DNA from: Corynebacterium lizhenjunii
GTDB lineage: Bacteria > Actinomycetota > Actinomycetes > Mycobacteriales > Mycobacteriaceae
Reading direction: 5' to 3'
Assembly: GCF_011038655.2 (NCBI RefSeq)
Contig: NZ_CP064954.1
Span: 2,046,001 to 2,110,000 of the forward strand
Length of the DNA: 64,000 nucleotides
Position 1 is the first letter of the stretch, and each line of letters opens with the position of its first letter. Below are positions 8,365 to 17,857 of the stretch, piece after piece. The notes under the pieces were generated by a model. The model had not been told where the DNA came from. It did no database searches and saw only the letters and a list, made by a program, of their open reading frames with translations. The translations under genes and the position numbers were made by a program.

Positions 8365-8973
8365 GTGGTCAAGTCACTACCTATCGAGCCCTCCAGCAAA
8401 GAGCTCAAGCTAGGCCAACGTCTCCGGGCTATCCGCCAGGAGCGCCGCCTCACCATGGACCAAGTCTCCGAGTTCTCCGGTGTGAGCAAGAGCTTCTTGT
8501 CCCGCATCGAAAGGGACATCACCAGCCCATCGGTCAGCACCCTGGTCAGCATTTGCCAGGTGCTAGGCGTCTCCCCCGGTGAGGTCCTCGATTTCCCCGA
8601 AACCGAGTACATCGCCCTCAAAGACGCACCACTAATCTCCCTGGGTGGCGACGGTATTACTGAGCAGCTACTGACTCCCCCCTCGAACCGGCAACTCCAG
8701 CTCATCCGAGCCGAAATTGCCCCTGGCGGGCGCGGGGAAACCGAGCTTTACACAATGGACTGCGATGTGGAATCCCTCCACGTCATCTCTGGAACGTTCA
8801 ACCTGATCCTCGAGCGCCAAACGCTCACCCTCCACGCCGGAGACACCGCCACCTTCGCTGGGCTTACCCCACACACCTGGGAAAACCCCGGCGATACCGC
8901 AGCAATAGTCCTCTGGGCTTTAAGCTCCTCGCGCGCCGCCGGCCCTCGGTTCTCTACCCTGCCTGCAACCTAA
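8365..8973 (+). CDS. XRE-family regulator with C-terminal cupin domain
   Basis: About 202 residues. Residues 15-70 ([36 protein letters not shown]..., split here) form an XRE helix-turn-helix; residues 115-190 form a cupin barrel ([19 protein letters not shown], then [19 protein letters not shown]). This is the PuuR-like layout, in which the cupin binds a small amine or amino-acid-derived ligand. GTG 8365 follows AGAAAGG at good spacing; the frame stays open further upstream, but the promoter lies there. It should control the divergent symporter and the following two enzymes. Ligand inferred only from neighbours. Confidence 0.88.
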   Translation: MVKSLPIEPSSKELKLGQRLRAIRQERRLTMDQVSEFSGVSKSFLSRIERDITSPSVSTLVSICQVLGVSPGEVLDFPETEYIALKDAPLISLGGDGITEQLLTPPSNRQLQLIRAEIAPGGRGETELYTMDCDVESLHVISGTFNLILERQTLTLHAGDTATFAGLTPHTWENPGDTAAIVLWALSSSRAAGPRFSTLPAT

Positions 8974-9011
8974 GCCATTACCCACACTCACAACTAGAAA
9001 GCGAGTCCCCC

Positions 9012-10001
9012 ATGCTGGAAACCCCACGCGTCATCGACAACGGCAACGTTGGCCCCGTCAACTCTGCCCTGGTCCCCCGCTATGGTGGCGAGGCCACCTA
9101 TGCCCTCCTACCTCGCCTGCGCGACTTGGAGGCGGAGGGCCGCCGCGCAGATATCAAGGTCGTGGGCATCCCCTTTGACGCCGGGGTCTCTTACCGTCCG
9201 GGCACCCGCTTTGGCCCGGGCCACATCCGCCAGTCTTCCCGCTTGCTACGCCCCTACAACCCAGCTACGGATACCTCCCCCTTCGCGCAAGTCCAAGTAG
9301 CCGACGCAGGCGATATGGCAGTCAACCCCTTCAATATTGGAGAGGCCATTGCAGAAATCCAGAAGGACGCCATGGCTCTGACCGAAGATGGTGCCACCCT
9401 GGTCACTATCGGTGGCGACCATACCGTGGCACTGCCGCTGCTACGGGCGGCATCGGCAAGAGCAGGCCAACCCGTAGCCTTGCTGCACTTTGATGCCCAT
9501 CTGGACACCTGGGATACCTACTTTGGCGCGGACTACACCCACGGCACCCCCTTCCGTCGCGCCGTCGAGGAAGGAATCATTGATACCGAGGCTATCTGCC
9601 ACGTGGGCACCCGCGGCCCGCTCTACGGCAAGAAGGACCTGACGGATGACGAGCGCATGGGCTTTGGCATTATCACCTCCGCAGACATCTTCCGCCGCGG
9701 TGTCGGGGATGTGGTCACACAACTGCGCGAGCGCGTGGGTGAGCGCCCGCTCTACATCTCCGTCGACATTGATGTCCTGGACCCCGCGCACGCCCCCGGC
9801 ACCGGCACCCCAGAGGCTGGCGGCATGACTTCCCGCGAACTCCTGGAAATTCTGCGCGGGCTGCGTGGACTAAACATTGTCGGTGCAGACATCGTTGAGG
9901 TCTCCCCCGGTTTCGACCACGCGGAGCTCACCGGCATCGCCGCTTCCCACGTGACCTATGAACTGGTCACGCTCATCGCTGACCGCCTGGCACACATCTA
10001 A
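9012..10001 (+). CDS. agmatinase/guanidinobutyrase-like ureohydrolase
   Basis: A 329-residue arginase-family enzyme with all manganese-ligand motifs: GGDHTV (134-139), FDAHLDTWD (160-168) and [19 protein letters not shown] (about 247-265). It should hydrolyse a guanidino compound to urea and an amine. Sequence alone does not separate agmatinase from guanidinobutyrase or guanidinopropionase. It follows the regulator by 38 bases and is nine bases ahead of a ThDP enzyme, which suits an arginine-transaminase-type route (guanidinobutyrase with a 2-ketoarginine decarboxylase), although no transaminase or aldehyde dehydrogenase is in view. Confidence 0.88.
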   Translation: MLETPRVIDNGNVGPVNSALVPRYGGEATYALLPRLRDLEAEGRRADIKVVGIPFDAGVSYRPGTRFGPGHIRQSSRLLRPYNPATDTSPFAQVQVADAGDMAVNPFNIGEAIAEIQKDAMALTEDGATLVTIGGDHTVALPLLRAASARAGQPVALLHFDAHLDTWDTYFGADYTHGTPFRRAVEEGIIDTEAICHVGTRGPLYGKKDLTDDERMGFGIITSADIFRRGVGDVVTQLRERVGERPLYISVDIDVLDPAHAPGTGTPEAGGMTSRELLEILRGLRGLNIVGADIVEVSPGFDHAELTGIAASHVTYELVTLIADRLAHI

Positions 10002-10010
10002 GGAGCACTC

Positions 10011-11627
10011 ATGCGCAATGGTGGCGACCTCGTTGTGGAAACGCTGCAGGCCCTGGGCATTAGCACTGTCTTCGGCATCCCCGGCCAGCATGCACTGGGG
10101 CTTTTTGATGCCCTCTCCCGTTCCCCGCTAAGGTTTATCTCCTCCCGCGTGGAGAACAACTCTGCCTTTGCAGCCGATGGTTACGCGCGGGCCACGGGTG
10201 AGCCTGCAGCGCTCTTCCTCTCCACCGGTCCCGGGGCGCTAACATCCCTGGCTGGTTTGGAGGAGGCTTATGCCACCGGTGTTCCTATGGTGGTCATTGC
10301 CTCGCAGATTCCCGAATCCGGTTTGGGCGGCCGCCGCAAGGGCATGCTGCATCAGCTCGATGATCAAAAGGAGTCTGCCCGCAATGTAACCAAGTTCCAG
10401 GCCACTGTGCACAAGGTCTCCGCCATCCCCTACGCAATTGAGGACGCCTGGCGCCAGGCCATGACCGCTCCGCAGGGACCGGTGTGGGTGGAAATCCCTC
10501 AGGATGTCCTGCTGCAAGAAACCACCATCCCCGCGCCTAAAGACCTCGACACCACTGTCCCTGCCGTCCGCGGCCATACCCCTTCCTTGCGCCGCGCTGC
10601 CGCTTTACTTTCCGGTGCCCAGCGTCCCGCCATCATCGCGGGTGGTGGCGTGCGCCGTTCTGCCCAGGGTAGCGCTGAGCTGCTTAAACTTGCCGATGCC
10701 CTCCAATCCCCCGTCATCTGCACCCCCGGCGGCGTGGGTGGCTTTCCCGTGGACCATCCGCTGTCCCTGGGCAGCTGGATCGAAGACGTTGCGGTCACGG
10801 AGCTGCTTGAGGCTGCCGATGTCCTCTTAGCCGTTGGTACCTCCTTAGGCGAAGTAACCTCCAATTACTTCACCATGGCCCCGCGCGGCGAAATCATCCA
10901 GATCGATGCCGCCTACCAGGTCCTTGCGTCCAACCATCCTGGCCTTGGTATCCGCAGCGATGCTAGCCTGGCTCTTGCCGCAATTAATCGCTTACTTGAC
11001 CCCATTCCTGACAAGCCCCACGTCTCCGGCCAAGTTGCCCAAGTCAAAGGCACAATCGCTCACCGTCTAGACCAGCAGGACCTGGCCAACGAGCGCGCTT
11101 TCATGGCAGCAATCCGTGCCGCTGTACCGACTGACATGCAGACGTTTTGGGACATGACCATCGCCGCGTATTGGGGCTGGAATGTGTGGGACCCACAAGA
11201 GGGCCAGTTCCACTCCGCGCAGGGAGCTGGCGGCATTGGTTTTGGCTTCCCTGCCGCCTTCGGCGGTGCAATTGGCCTTGGTCACCGCGTCCTGGCGGTC
11301 TCCGGCGACGGCTCCGCCATGTACTCCATCGCCGAGCTTGCCGCTGCCGCTCAGCACAACATCCCTGTCACCTGGCTCATTATTGACGATGGCGGCTACG
11401 GCATCCTGCGCGAGTACATGACGGATACCTTCGGCAAAGCCACCCACACCGAACTCCACCGCCCCGACTTCGTAGCCCTAGCCCAAGCCTTCGGCATCCC
11501 CACTCGCAAGACCGACCTCGCTGGCCTGGAAGATTGCCTGTCCGAAGCCCTCGCCGCCGACGGCCCCAACATCGTGGTCGTAGAAACCCTGCTGAAAATG
11601 TGGGATCCCACGCACCTAGGGCGCTAG
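10011..11627 (+). CDS. thiamine-diphosphate enzyme, acetolactate synthase-like (possible 2-ketoarginine decarboxylase)
   Basis: A 538-residue protein in the standard order: PYR domain (SSRVENNSAFAADGYARATG, catalytic Glu about residue 48), central domain, and PP domain with GDGSAMYS...IIDDGGYG (about 431-460), the ThDP/magnesium site. It resembles acetolactate synthases but has no small-subunit gene nearby and is not in an ilv operon. Placed after a ureohydrolase and under a PuuR-like regulator, an AruI-type 2-ketoarginine decarboxylase is a reasonable inference. Family certain; reaction uncertain. It converges with the RpiR operon, leaving 29 bases. Confidence 0.85.
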   Translation: MRNGGDLVVETLQALGISTVFGIPGQHALGLFDALSRSPLRFISSRVENNSAFAADGYARATGEPAALFLSTGPGALTSLAGLEEAYATGVPMVVIASQIPESGLGGRRKGMLHQLDDQKESARNVTKFQATVHKVSAIPYAIEDAWRQAMTAPQGPVWVEIPQDVLLQETTIPAPKDLDTTVPAVRGHTPSLRRAAALLSGAQRPAIIAGGGVRRSAQGSAELLKLADALQSPVICTPGGVGGFPVDHPLSLGSWIEDVAVTELLEAADVLLAVGTSLGEVTSNYFTMAPRGEIIQIDAAYQVLASNHPGLGIRSDASLALAAINRLLDPIPDKPHVSGQVAQVKGTIAHRLDQQDLANERAFMAAIRAAVPTDMQTFWDMTIAAYWGWNVWDPQEGQFHSAQGAGGIGFGFPAAFGGAIGLGHRVLAVSGDGSAMYSIAELAAAAQHNIPVTWLIIDDGGYGILREYMTDTFGKATHTELHRPDFVALAQAFGIPTRKTDLAGLEDCLSEALAADGPNIVVVETLLKMWDPTHLGR

Positions 11628-11656
11628 CACCCCCACACCCCCGCCTGCAAGGAAAA

Positions 11657-12523
11657 TCAGATCTCTCCGCCACGCAACGCTTCAATTGCCCGCAGCCGCT
11701 TCAGACCACTTTCCCCAAGGGCATCGACCACGCACTCGCACAAGGCTTCCACCATCGCAAAGGCAGGAACCATGGTGTCCGAGGGGCCGGGCGCTTCCAC
11801 ACGTGCAATCAATGTGGATGTGGCATACTTGGATGCTGGCGACAACCACTGGTCAGTTATCAACAGCACCTTTGCGCCTCTCTCCGCGGCAATTTGACTA
11901 CAGTTCAACGCCGCCATGGAATAGCGCCGGAAGTCAAAGCAGACAAACACGTCCCCTTCAACGATTGAGGATAGGCGGTCCGACATCTCCAACGACCCCG
12001 TCCTCACATAGTGCAGACCGCTGCGAAAAAGCTGCAATTGCGACACCAGGTGCTGAGCGAGTACGTGCGAGAATGTGCCGCCAAAGGCGAACACTCTTTT
12101 GCTTGGGTCTGAGAGAATACTCGCCGCAGCAACCAGTTCCTCCATGTTGGTATTGGCGAAAGTTTCAGCGATTCCCTCAACGTACCAAGCACCAGCCCCG
12201 CGGAACACCCCTACCAGGCCAGAATCTTTGGGTGCGAGAGGCCCTGCTGCTTCGTCTGCCCTGGCCAGTGGAGACACATCACGCAAAGCCGACTCCCTGA
12301 TGAGAGCCTTTTGGAACTCCTTGAAACCTCGGAACCCTAGGCTCTGAACAAATCGGACAATGGTCGCTGAGCTCACATTGGCAGCTGCGGAAAAATCATC
12401 AACAGTTCCCATTCCCGCCCACGGGAAGTTCTGAACTAGCGTCCGCGCTGCTTGTTTCTCTGCGGCCGTCAGGCCCGCGAAAGCTACGTTGATTTTCTCC
12501 GTAATACTCTGTTCCATTTTCAT
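11657..12523 (-). CDS. RpiR-family regulator (HTH plus SIS domain)
   Basis: Residues 1-78 form the RpiR helix-turn-helix (LTAAEKQAARTLVQNF, then ANVSSATIVRFVQSLGFRG), and the rest is a SIS sugar/phosphate-type binding fold (KRVFAFGGTFSHVLAQHLV). It is the last gene of the five-gene minus-strand operon, nine bases after the M20 gene, with GGCTCAGG ahead of ATG 12523. RpiR members outside sugar metabolism do govern amino acid or amine catabolism, so the effector here is open. It probably regulates this operon. Confidence 0.87.
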   Translation of the reverse strand: MKMEQSITEKINVAFAGLTAAEKQAARTLVQNFPWAGMGTVDDFSAAANVSSATIVRFVQSLGFRGFKEFQKALIRESALRDVSPLARADEAAGPLAPKDSGLVGVFRGAGAWYVEGIAETFANTNMEELVAAASILSDPSKRVFAFGGTFSHVLAQHLVSQLQLFRSGLHYVRTGSLEMSDRLSSIVEGDVFVCFDFRRYSMAALNCSQIAAERGAKVLLITDQWLSPASKYATSTLIARVEAPGPSDTMVPAFAMVEALCECVVDALGESGLKRLRAIEALRGGEI

Positions 12524-12532
12524 CCTGAGCCT

Positions 12533-13738
12533 TTAGGCTCCCATGCGTTGGGCAGCAGCCAAGAACCCACAAATCAGAGCTCTTGCCACACATCCAACAG
12601 CCTCGTCTCCGGGGAGAAATCGAGGATCATGCAATGAACTGGCGGTTTCGTCGCCCACTCCCACGAAGCACATTATCGACGGAAGATCGCGGGAGTAGAA
12701 GGAGAAATCATCAGCTCCCAGGGAGCGCATTGACGCCGCTGCCTCGAGCCCGAACTCCTTGCGAAGAATGCCGAAAGCAGCAGCCAGCTCGGCGTCATTA
12801 ACTAGCTCGGGTTCACCCTGTGCATAATCCACCTCAGCGACACAATCCAAACCGCAGGCGACCGAAGACGCGAACTGCCGGATTTTGTCAGCTAAAAGCC
12901 CATTGTTTTCCAGGGAAATCCCCCTTACAGTCGCTAGAATGCGTCCCTGTTCTGGAAGCACATTGGCAGCACCATCGCCAACGCTAATCGTCCCAATGCT
13001 AACCACAGCCGGGTCCATTGGGTTCAAGTTGCGCCGAACGACTTCATTAAGCCCCAGTGCAATCTGCGCTGTCACCGCTGCTACGTCATTGGCATGATGA
13101 GGATACGCTCCATGTCCACCCGCTCCGGAAATGTGGATCTCAATCTCTCCAGCTGCCGCATTAATGAATCCGGCGTCACAGGCCACGCTGCCTAGAGGAA
13201 GCTGTGGATGTACGTGTGCACCAATCACATGCTGGACTTCGAGTTCCTTGAGTCGTCCAGTTTCCGTGATGTCCAAGGCACCAGAAGGATAAGTCTCTTC
13301 TCTCGGTTGGAGTATTCCAACCATGGACACAGGCAAATCAATTCCCCTGGCCGATTCCACAACCGCGAACAAAGCCCCAAGATGGACATCGTGGCCGCAG
13401 GCATGCATAACGCTGGGATTGCGCGACTCCCAGGACCAGCCAGTTTGTTCCTGAACAGGCAATGCGTCCAAATCTGCGCGAAGTGCAATGGCAGGCCCCG
13501 TAGGCTGCCCAATCCGTACCAATCCACCAGTCTGAGCTACCCGTTCCAGCTTCAGCCCCGACCACTGTTCAAACAATTCCACGGTGGGTTCCTCAGCCCC
13601 GCTCAGACACGGGTTGCTGTGGATCTCATGCCGAAGGGCCACGGCTCGAGGGAGGACCGCGTCCAATTCCCTTAGCCACTGATCCACAATCTTCGTGTTG
13701 GTGTAGTTCTCTGTAGCCAACTCACTCCTCAATTCCAT
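12533..13738 (-). CDS. M20-family amidohydrolase (M20D-like)
   Basis: A 401-residue metal-dependent amidohydrolase or peptidase. Motifs include ADLDALPVQEQTGW, HACGHDVHLGA, QPREETYPSG and GAGGHGAYPH, in the M20D order (hippurate hydrolase, IAA-amino acid hydrolase, AbgA types). It should cleave an N-acyl or amide bond of an amino acid conjugate. It overlaps the amidohydrolase-2 stop by 17 bases; a TTG at 13720 right after GAGGAG is an alternative start. Operon position suggests it finishes a pathway begun by the ligase upstream (inference). Confidence 0.86.
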   Translation of the reverse strand: MELRSELATENYTNTKIVDQWLRELDAVLPRAVALRHEIHSNPCLSGAEEPTVELFEQWSGLKLERVAQTGGLVRIGQPTGPAIALRADLDALPVQEQTGWSWESRNPSVMHACGHDVHLGALFAVVESARGIDLPVSMVGILQPREETYPSGALDITETGRLKELEVQHVIGAHVHPQLPLGSVACDAGFINAAAGEIEIHISGAGGHGAYPHHANDVAAVTAQIALGLNEVVRRNLNPMDPAVVSIGTISVGDGAANVLPEQGRILATVRGISLENNGLLADKIRQFASSVACGLDCVAEVDYAQGEPELVNDAELAAAFGILRKEFGLEAAASMRSLGADDFSFYSRDLPSIMCFVGVGDETASSLHDPRFLPGDEAVGCVARALICGFLAAAQRMGA

Positions 13739-14924
13739 AGGCTCGTACAGCGTTATCTACCGCAATCATTCTGGCTACGCGCATGGCTTCTTCGATGGGC
13801 CATGCCGACTCTGTATGGAAGCGCCACAGAGCTTTTGTCAGTCCTTGCCGGAACAACTCTGCCCCTACCAGGTATAGTTCGGGCAGTCCATATGCGTCTG
13901 TGCTGAACAGAATCTTACCGAATGGCGCCAGCTCCAAAGATTCAGCTATTACTTGTGAGGCCTGCGCGCCTGTGTAATTGACTGCCAAGCCCACATCAAA
14001 ATACACGTGAGGGAAGACATCAGCCAGGTACCCAGCTTCACGGTGAAATGGGTAACAGTGAAGGAGCATGAACCGCGCGCCCGTATGAATGGTCCGCCTG
14101 AATAGCTCTGTCATTAGAAGCGGGTTACAGCGGTGCAGGTCAACATCGTCATCACCGTATCCGACATGGAGTTGGATCGCTAAGCCCAGGTCAATCGCCT
14201 GCCACAGTAGGAAACGGATAATGACGGGATCCTCCAAGCGCACGCCACCAGTACGGACGAACTCAGTGACGGCTAGCTCCAGTTCCTTTAGCGTCGGCCG
14301 GGCGGGATCCAAATCTAAGCCCACACGGTACGCTGCTATGGACTTCACGCCAATAGCGTAATTCTTAGCCTCCACAAGGGAGCCCTGCACCTTTCCGATG
14401 AAGCACTCTTGCAGGCGCCTAGAGTCCCCAGCTTTATCAGCGGCCAGCTTCTGCGCAATGTCTTCAGCCAGGCGTTCGAGGCGAATAATCTCATAGCTTC
14501 GAGCACTCGCTAGGTGCCCCAATTCTTCTGGTGAGGTGATGATATCTGGACTATGCCCCGTCTCGACGCCCAATCTGCTCAATTTCGCTTGTTGCATGAG
14601 CAACCGGTTTACAGTGTCGGTCGGGAGGGAGCTACGCGCCTCCAAATACTCGTCGGGCTCCGCAAAGCTCTGCAGCCCCAATACTGGAGCACACAACCGC
14701 CGTATCTGAAACCCGATATTGCTATCAAACCGCGTCGTACCAGGCGTAGCGGGACTACTGGATTCAGAGATGAGGCTCTCAAAGTCATCTCGGTTCAGCG
14801 AGTTCTTCACTACGCCGTGGCAGTGATGGTCAAAGAACGGAAGCCCCGCGATGCATGAGCCAAGCTCTTCTTGCTCCCAGCCACGGTTGCCCGCCTGATT
14901 AGTAGAGATTCGCATATGCTTCAC
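13722..14924 (-). CDS. amidohydrolase-2 (metal-dependent TIM-barrel) protein, FluG N-domain-like
   Basis: A 400-residue protein with FFDHHCHGVV near the N-terminus (metal His pair), QLHVGYGDDD, MLLHCYPFHREAGYLA and LFSTDAYGLPE near the end (metal Asp), the arrangement of the amidohydrolase-2 family. GTG 14924 follows AAGGAG and overlaps the ligase stop by 26 bases, so the two are coupled. In fungal FluG and some plant proteins an amidohydrolase-2 domain is fused to a glutamine synthetase domain; here the two are neighbouring genes. Substrate unknown; a gamma-glutamylated compound is the leading idea. Confidence 0.84.
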   Translation of the reverse strand: MKHMRISTNQAGNRGWEQEELGSCIAGLPFFDHHCHGVVKNSLNRDDFESLISESSSPATPGTTRFDSNIGFQIRRLCAPVLGLQSFAEPDEYLEARSSLPTDTVNRLLMQQAKLSRLGVETGHSPDIITSPEELGHLASARSYEIIRLERLAEDIAQKLAADKAGDSRRLQECFIGKVQGSLVEAKNYAIGVKSIAAYRVGLDLDPARPTLKELELAVTEFVRTGGVRLEDPVIIRFLLWQAIDLGLAIQLHVGYGDDDVDLHRCNPLLMTELFRRTIHTGARFMLLHCYPFHREAGYLADVFPHVYFDVGLAVNYTGAQASQVIAESLELAPFGKILFSTDAYGLPELYLVGAELFRQGLTKALWRFHTESAWPIEEAMRVARMIAVDNAVRAYGIEE

Positions 14925-16200
14925 ACTGCTCCTTCAAAGTCAGACTACTGAGAGACTCAATTTCATTCCGCTTGATTGCCAGGAACGTTTGGACCCATTC
15001 TTCGGAGAACCACGACCGTACTACCGCTGATTCCTCGAACCGGGCCAGCGCCTCCTTCAGGCTGCCCGGGAGTGACACTGCTTCAGCAGCAATCTCGGGG
15101 CCCGTTCCACCTTCATAGACTTTCACGGGATCAAGGTTTTCTTCCAATCCTGCCAACCCGGCCCTGAGGATAGCAGTAACCAGAGTCCACGGATTCGCGC
15201 CAACGTCACCTCCACGGAATTCGAAATGGTACTGCCGATCAGGTTTCCTCCCGCCAATTTCATTGGTCGGACAAATACGAACCAGAGCCTCACGGTTCTG
15301 CAAACCGCAAAATGCTTTGGCAACGGACCAGTTATTTGGCCGGAGCCGTTGATAGCTAACCAATAGCGGCGCGAATAATGCCGTCATTTCGGGAGCATAC
15401 TTAACCACCCCCGCGTTAAACCGGGCAGCAAGTTCACTCTGTCGACCTGGGCGTTCGGGGTCAAACGCCACGATTTCACCACCTTCCCCGTAAATTCCAT
15501 AGTGAACGTGAACCCCAGTGCCGCCACCATCAGGGACCGCAACTGGGCTAAACGTGACTTCCCTGCCCGCCGCTTTGAATGACTCCTTGACTACCTCCCT
15601 TAGCAGTATGGCCCGGTCCGCCGCACTAACGGGATCGGTTGGTTTCAAAGTTAGTTCGTACTGATGGGGTGCATACTCCGGCAACCAGCATTCAGGTTCC
15701 ACGCCCGCAGCGGATAGAACTGAGAATATCGTTGACCCCAGCGGCTCGCCTTGCAGGAAGTTCTCGAAAGAGAACGGGTGTGTGTTCAGGGCAGAGTTCT
15801 TTTCCACAAACTCGTGCTCAAACGAACAACTGAAGGTCAACCCATATCGGTCTTTCGCCAGCTGTAGCGTTTCCTTGAGCAGCGACCTCGCGCATGAGCT
15901 CCAAGCCGTACCATCAGGCATCACAGTATCAGCAAAGCACACGGAGAACGGTGCCCGGCCCGGTAAACCCGCGATGTGGTACTGGGAAGCAGAATCTGCT
16001 TGTAGCCGCAGGTCACCCTCTGAACAGAATGGAATACCATCGACAATGTATCCCAATGGCCCGATTCCTAAGTTCGCAGGAACCCAGCCAACGCTGGTGT
16101 CTGCGGAGAAATCGGACGAGGCAACCGCCCTGCCCTTTGCTTTCGCCGATATGTCGCTGGTCGCGATGAATGTAAACGTGGCTTGCTCTGTTGCCAACAT
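14899..16200 (-). CDS. glutamine synthetase-like gamma-glutamyl ligase
   Basis: A 433-residue class-I GS fold: CSFEHEFVEKN (metal and ATP site), GGGTGVHVHYGIY (the GSG-HVH equivalent), NNWSVAKAFCGLQNREALVRI and HFEFRGGDVGANPW near the C-terminus. It lacks the usual GlnA N-terminal opening and the adenylylation tyrosine region, so it probably joins glutamate to an amine other than ammonia, as PuuA, GlnA3 and IpuC do. ATG 16200 is chosen over TTG 16209; AGAGGA lies upstream. It follows the permease without a gap and is the likely first enzyme of the operon. Confidence 0.85.
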   Translation of the reverse strand: MLATEQATFTFIATSDISAKAKGRAVASSDFSADTSVGWVPANLGIGPLGYIVDGIPFCSEGDLRLQADSASQYHIAGLPGRAPFSVCFADTVMPDGTAWSSCARSLLKETLQLAKDRYGLTFSCSFEHEFVEKNSALNTHPFSFENFLQGEPLGSTIFSVLSAAGVEPECWLPEYAPHQYELTLKPTDPVSAADRAILLREVVKESFKAAGREVTFSPVAVPDGGGTGVHVHYGIYGEGGEIVAFDPERPGRQSELAARFNAGVVKYAPEMTALFAPLLVSYQRLRPNNWSVAKAFCGLQNREALVRICPTNEIGGRKPDRQYHFEFRGGDVGANPWTLVTAILRAGLAGLEENLDPVKVYEGGTGPEIAAEAVSLPGSLKEALARFEESAVVRSWFSEEWVQTFLAIKRNEIESLSSLTLKEQCEAYANLY

Positions 16201-16201
16201 A

Positions 16202-17632
16202 CTAGACAATTTCCTCTCTGGTTAGTCGCTCGCCAATCCTCTTGGCCAACGACGGTCGAAGACGAATAATCACAAGCCCCGCCACACACCACAGCGCCGC
16301 TATCCAGGGGAAATAGGTGTAAGGAGGTCCTTGCCCCACAATCTGAACAAAAAAGACAAAACTCAAGTAGCCCAATGCCAGTACTGGGAAGATGAGTTCC
16401 CACTTTGCCAGGCCGCCATGCCCCCTGAGGATGAAGTTCGCTGCACCAACCGAGGCCATTCCGTATGCCACGACCATGCAAAGGGTCGCAAGGGTTGCGT
16501 ACCAATAATAGATTTCTATCGAGCCAAAGCCGATCAGGCCTACTGCCAAAGCCAGAATTAGAGCTTGCAGGTGAGAGACCCAGACGGCCTTGACCGGAAC
16601 ATTCTTATCCTCGGGGACCTCGGTCAAGAACTTCGGGCCGAATCCATCACGCGCAAGTGCAAAGAGCAGTCGCGACGTCGCTACGCTTGAGCTTAGAAAC
16701 GACCCGAAAGCAACCGCGAAGGCAATCACCGAAATAAGCACAGCAAACCACGGGCCAATGTAGCGGGAGCTTAGCGTGGTCAATGTGGACGAAGAACTGG
16801 CGAAATCTGCTACTCCAGCAGCATCCGTTCCAAACCCGATTGTCTGAGCGAACATCACAAACACGTAAACCAAGCCACCAATCCCCACAGCCGCGAGTAA
16901 TGCTGCCGGAATGGATTTTTTCGCGTCCCGAGTTTCCTCGCCCAGCGATGATCCAGACTCAAATCCCGCCCAAGAGAGAAACGCAAAAACTGAAGCTGTC
17001 ATGATGGCTGACCAGCTATTTCCGCGCGGAGTAAGCACAGAGAAATCTATGCCAGTATTTACCGGAGCATTGCCCATCCCGACGCGGAACAAGATGACAA
17101 GCGCGAGAAGGACCATGACCGCGATGCCTACCATACCGATCGCCAGCGTAGTCCGAGCGGCTATCTGCGACTCACGCAGATTAACGAATAACCCCACAGC
17201 AACCACCACAACCGGAACGATGAGCCACATCTGCATACGCGATGAATCCACGCCGAGTTCTCCGAGCATCGCCTCAAAGAAGACCGCACAAGCCCCCAAG
17301 ATGCACGAGGTCATAAAAATATAGGTCCCCAGAAGAGCAAAGCCTCCAAAGAAGCCAGCTTTAGGGCCAAGAGTCACCCCCGCCAGTGCATACACAGAGC
17401 CTGCGTGGGTGATCCTCTGCAGAAGCCTCACAAAGGCATAGGCCACGAATAGCGAACCTACGAAAGCTACCGCGAAGGTGAAAGGAACGGCCGCCCCGAC
17501 CAGTCCCGCGACCCCGATCCCGTTAAGAGACATCGCCATCACTGGCCCCATAAACCCTATTGAGATAGCTGCGACTTCATACGTATTGAGAACCCTTGGC
17601 CCACCACGAGGCGGTGATTGCGATGTACTCAT
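16202..17632 (-). CDS. APC-superfamily permease
   Basis: A 476-residue protein with about 12 helices. The start NTYEVAAISIGFMGPVMAMS and the motif SWAGFESGSSLGEETRDAKKSIP are hallmarks of amino acid/amine permeases. It is the first gene of the five-gene operon; AAGGAG precedes ATG 17632 and a promoter-like pair lies 40-70 bases upstream. As the only transporter in the operon it should import the substrate that the GS-like ligase activates. Confidence 0.89.
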   Translation of the reverse strand: MSTSQSPPRGGPRVLNTYEVAAISIGFMGPVMAMSLNGIGVAGLVGAAVPFTFAVAFVGSLFVAYAFVRLLQRITHAGSVYALAGVTLGPKAGFFGGFALLGTYIFMTSCILGACAVFFEAMLGELGVDSSRMQMWLIVPVVVVAVGLFVNLRESQIAARTTLAIGMVGIAVMVLLALVILFRVGMGNAPVNTGIDFSVLTPRGNSWSAIMTASVFAFLSWAGFESGSSLGEETRDAKKSIPAALLAAVGIGGLVYVFVMFAQTIGFGTDAAGVADFASSSSTLTTLSSRYIGPWFAVLISVIAFAVAFGSFLSSSVATSRLLFALARDGFGPKFLTEVPEDKNVPVKAVWVSHLQALILALAVGLIGFGSIEIYYWYATLATLCMVVAYGMASVGAANFILRGHGGLAKWELIFPVLALGYLSFVFFVQIVGQGPPYTYFPWIAALWCVAGLVIIRLRPSLAKRIGERLTREEIV

Positions 17633-17672
17633 CGTGAAAGACTCCTTCCAAATTCATCGGATTTTGAAAGGA

Positions 17673-17700
17673 TTATTACACAGTGTGAGCCACAGCGCAA
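17673..17700 (-). promoter_or_regulatory. probable promoter of the GS-like/amidohydrolase operon
   Basis: On the minus strand TTGCGC (17700-17695), a 16-base spacer and TAATAA (17678-17673), about 40 bases before the permease start. GTGGCTCACAC lies in the spacer and contains a small dyad (GTG..CAC) that might bind a regulator. Confidence 0.45.
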
Positions 17701-17857
17701 TAGGCAGTCATAATGGGGCGGGACACCTACCTTCCTAGGCGCCCTGCAGGCAGCGGTGAGCTACCGTCCCCTTACCCGTGAGCCCCGGATAGCTTTTAAC
17801 GTCACAAACTTCAGGGTTTTGCCTCTCACAGGAGCCCGATAGGGCAGAATATGGGGC

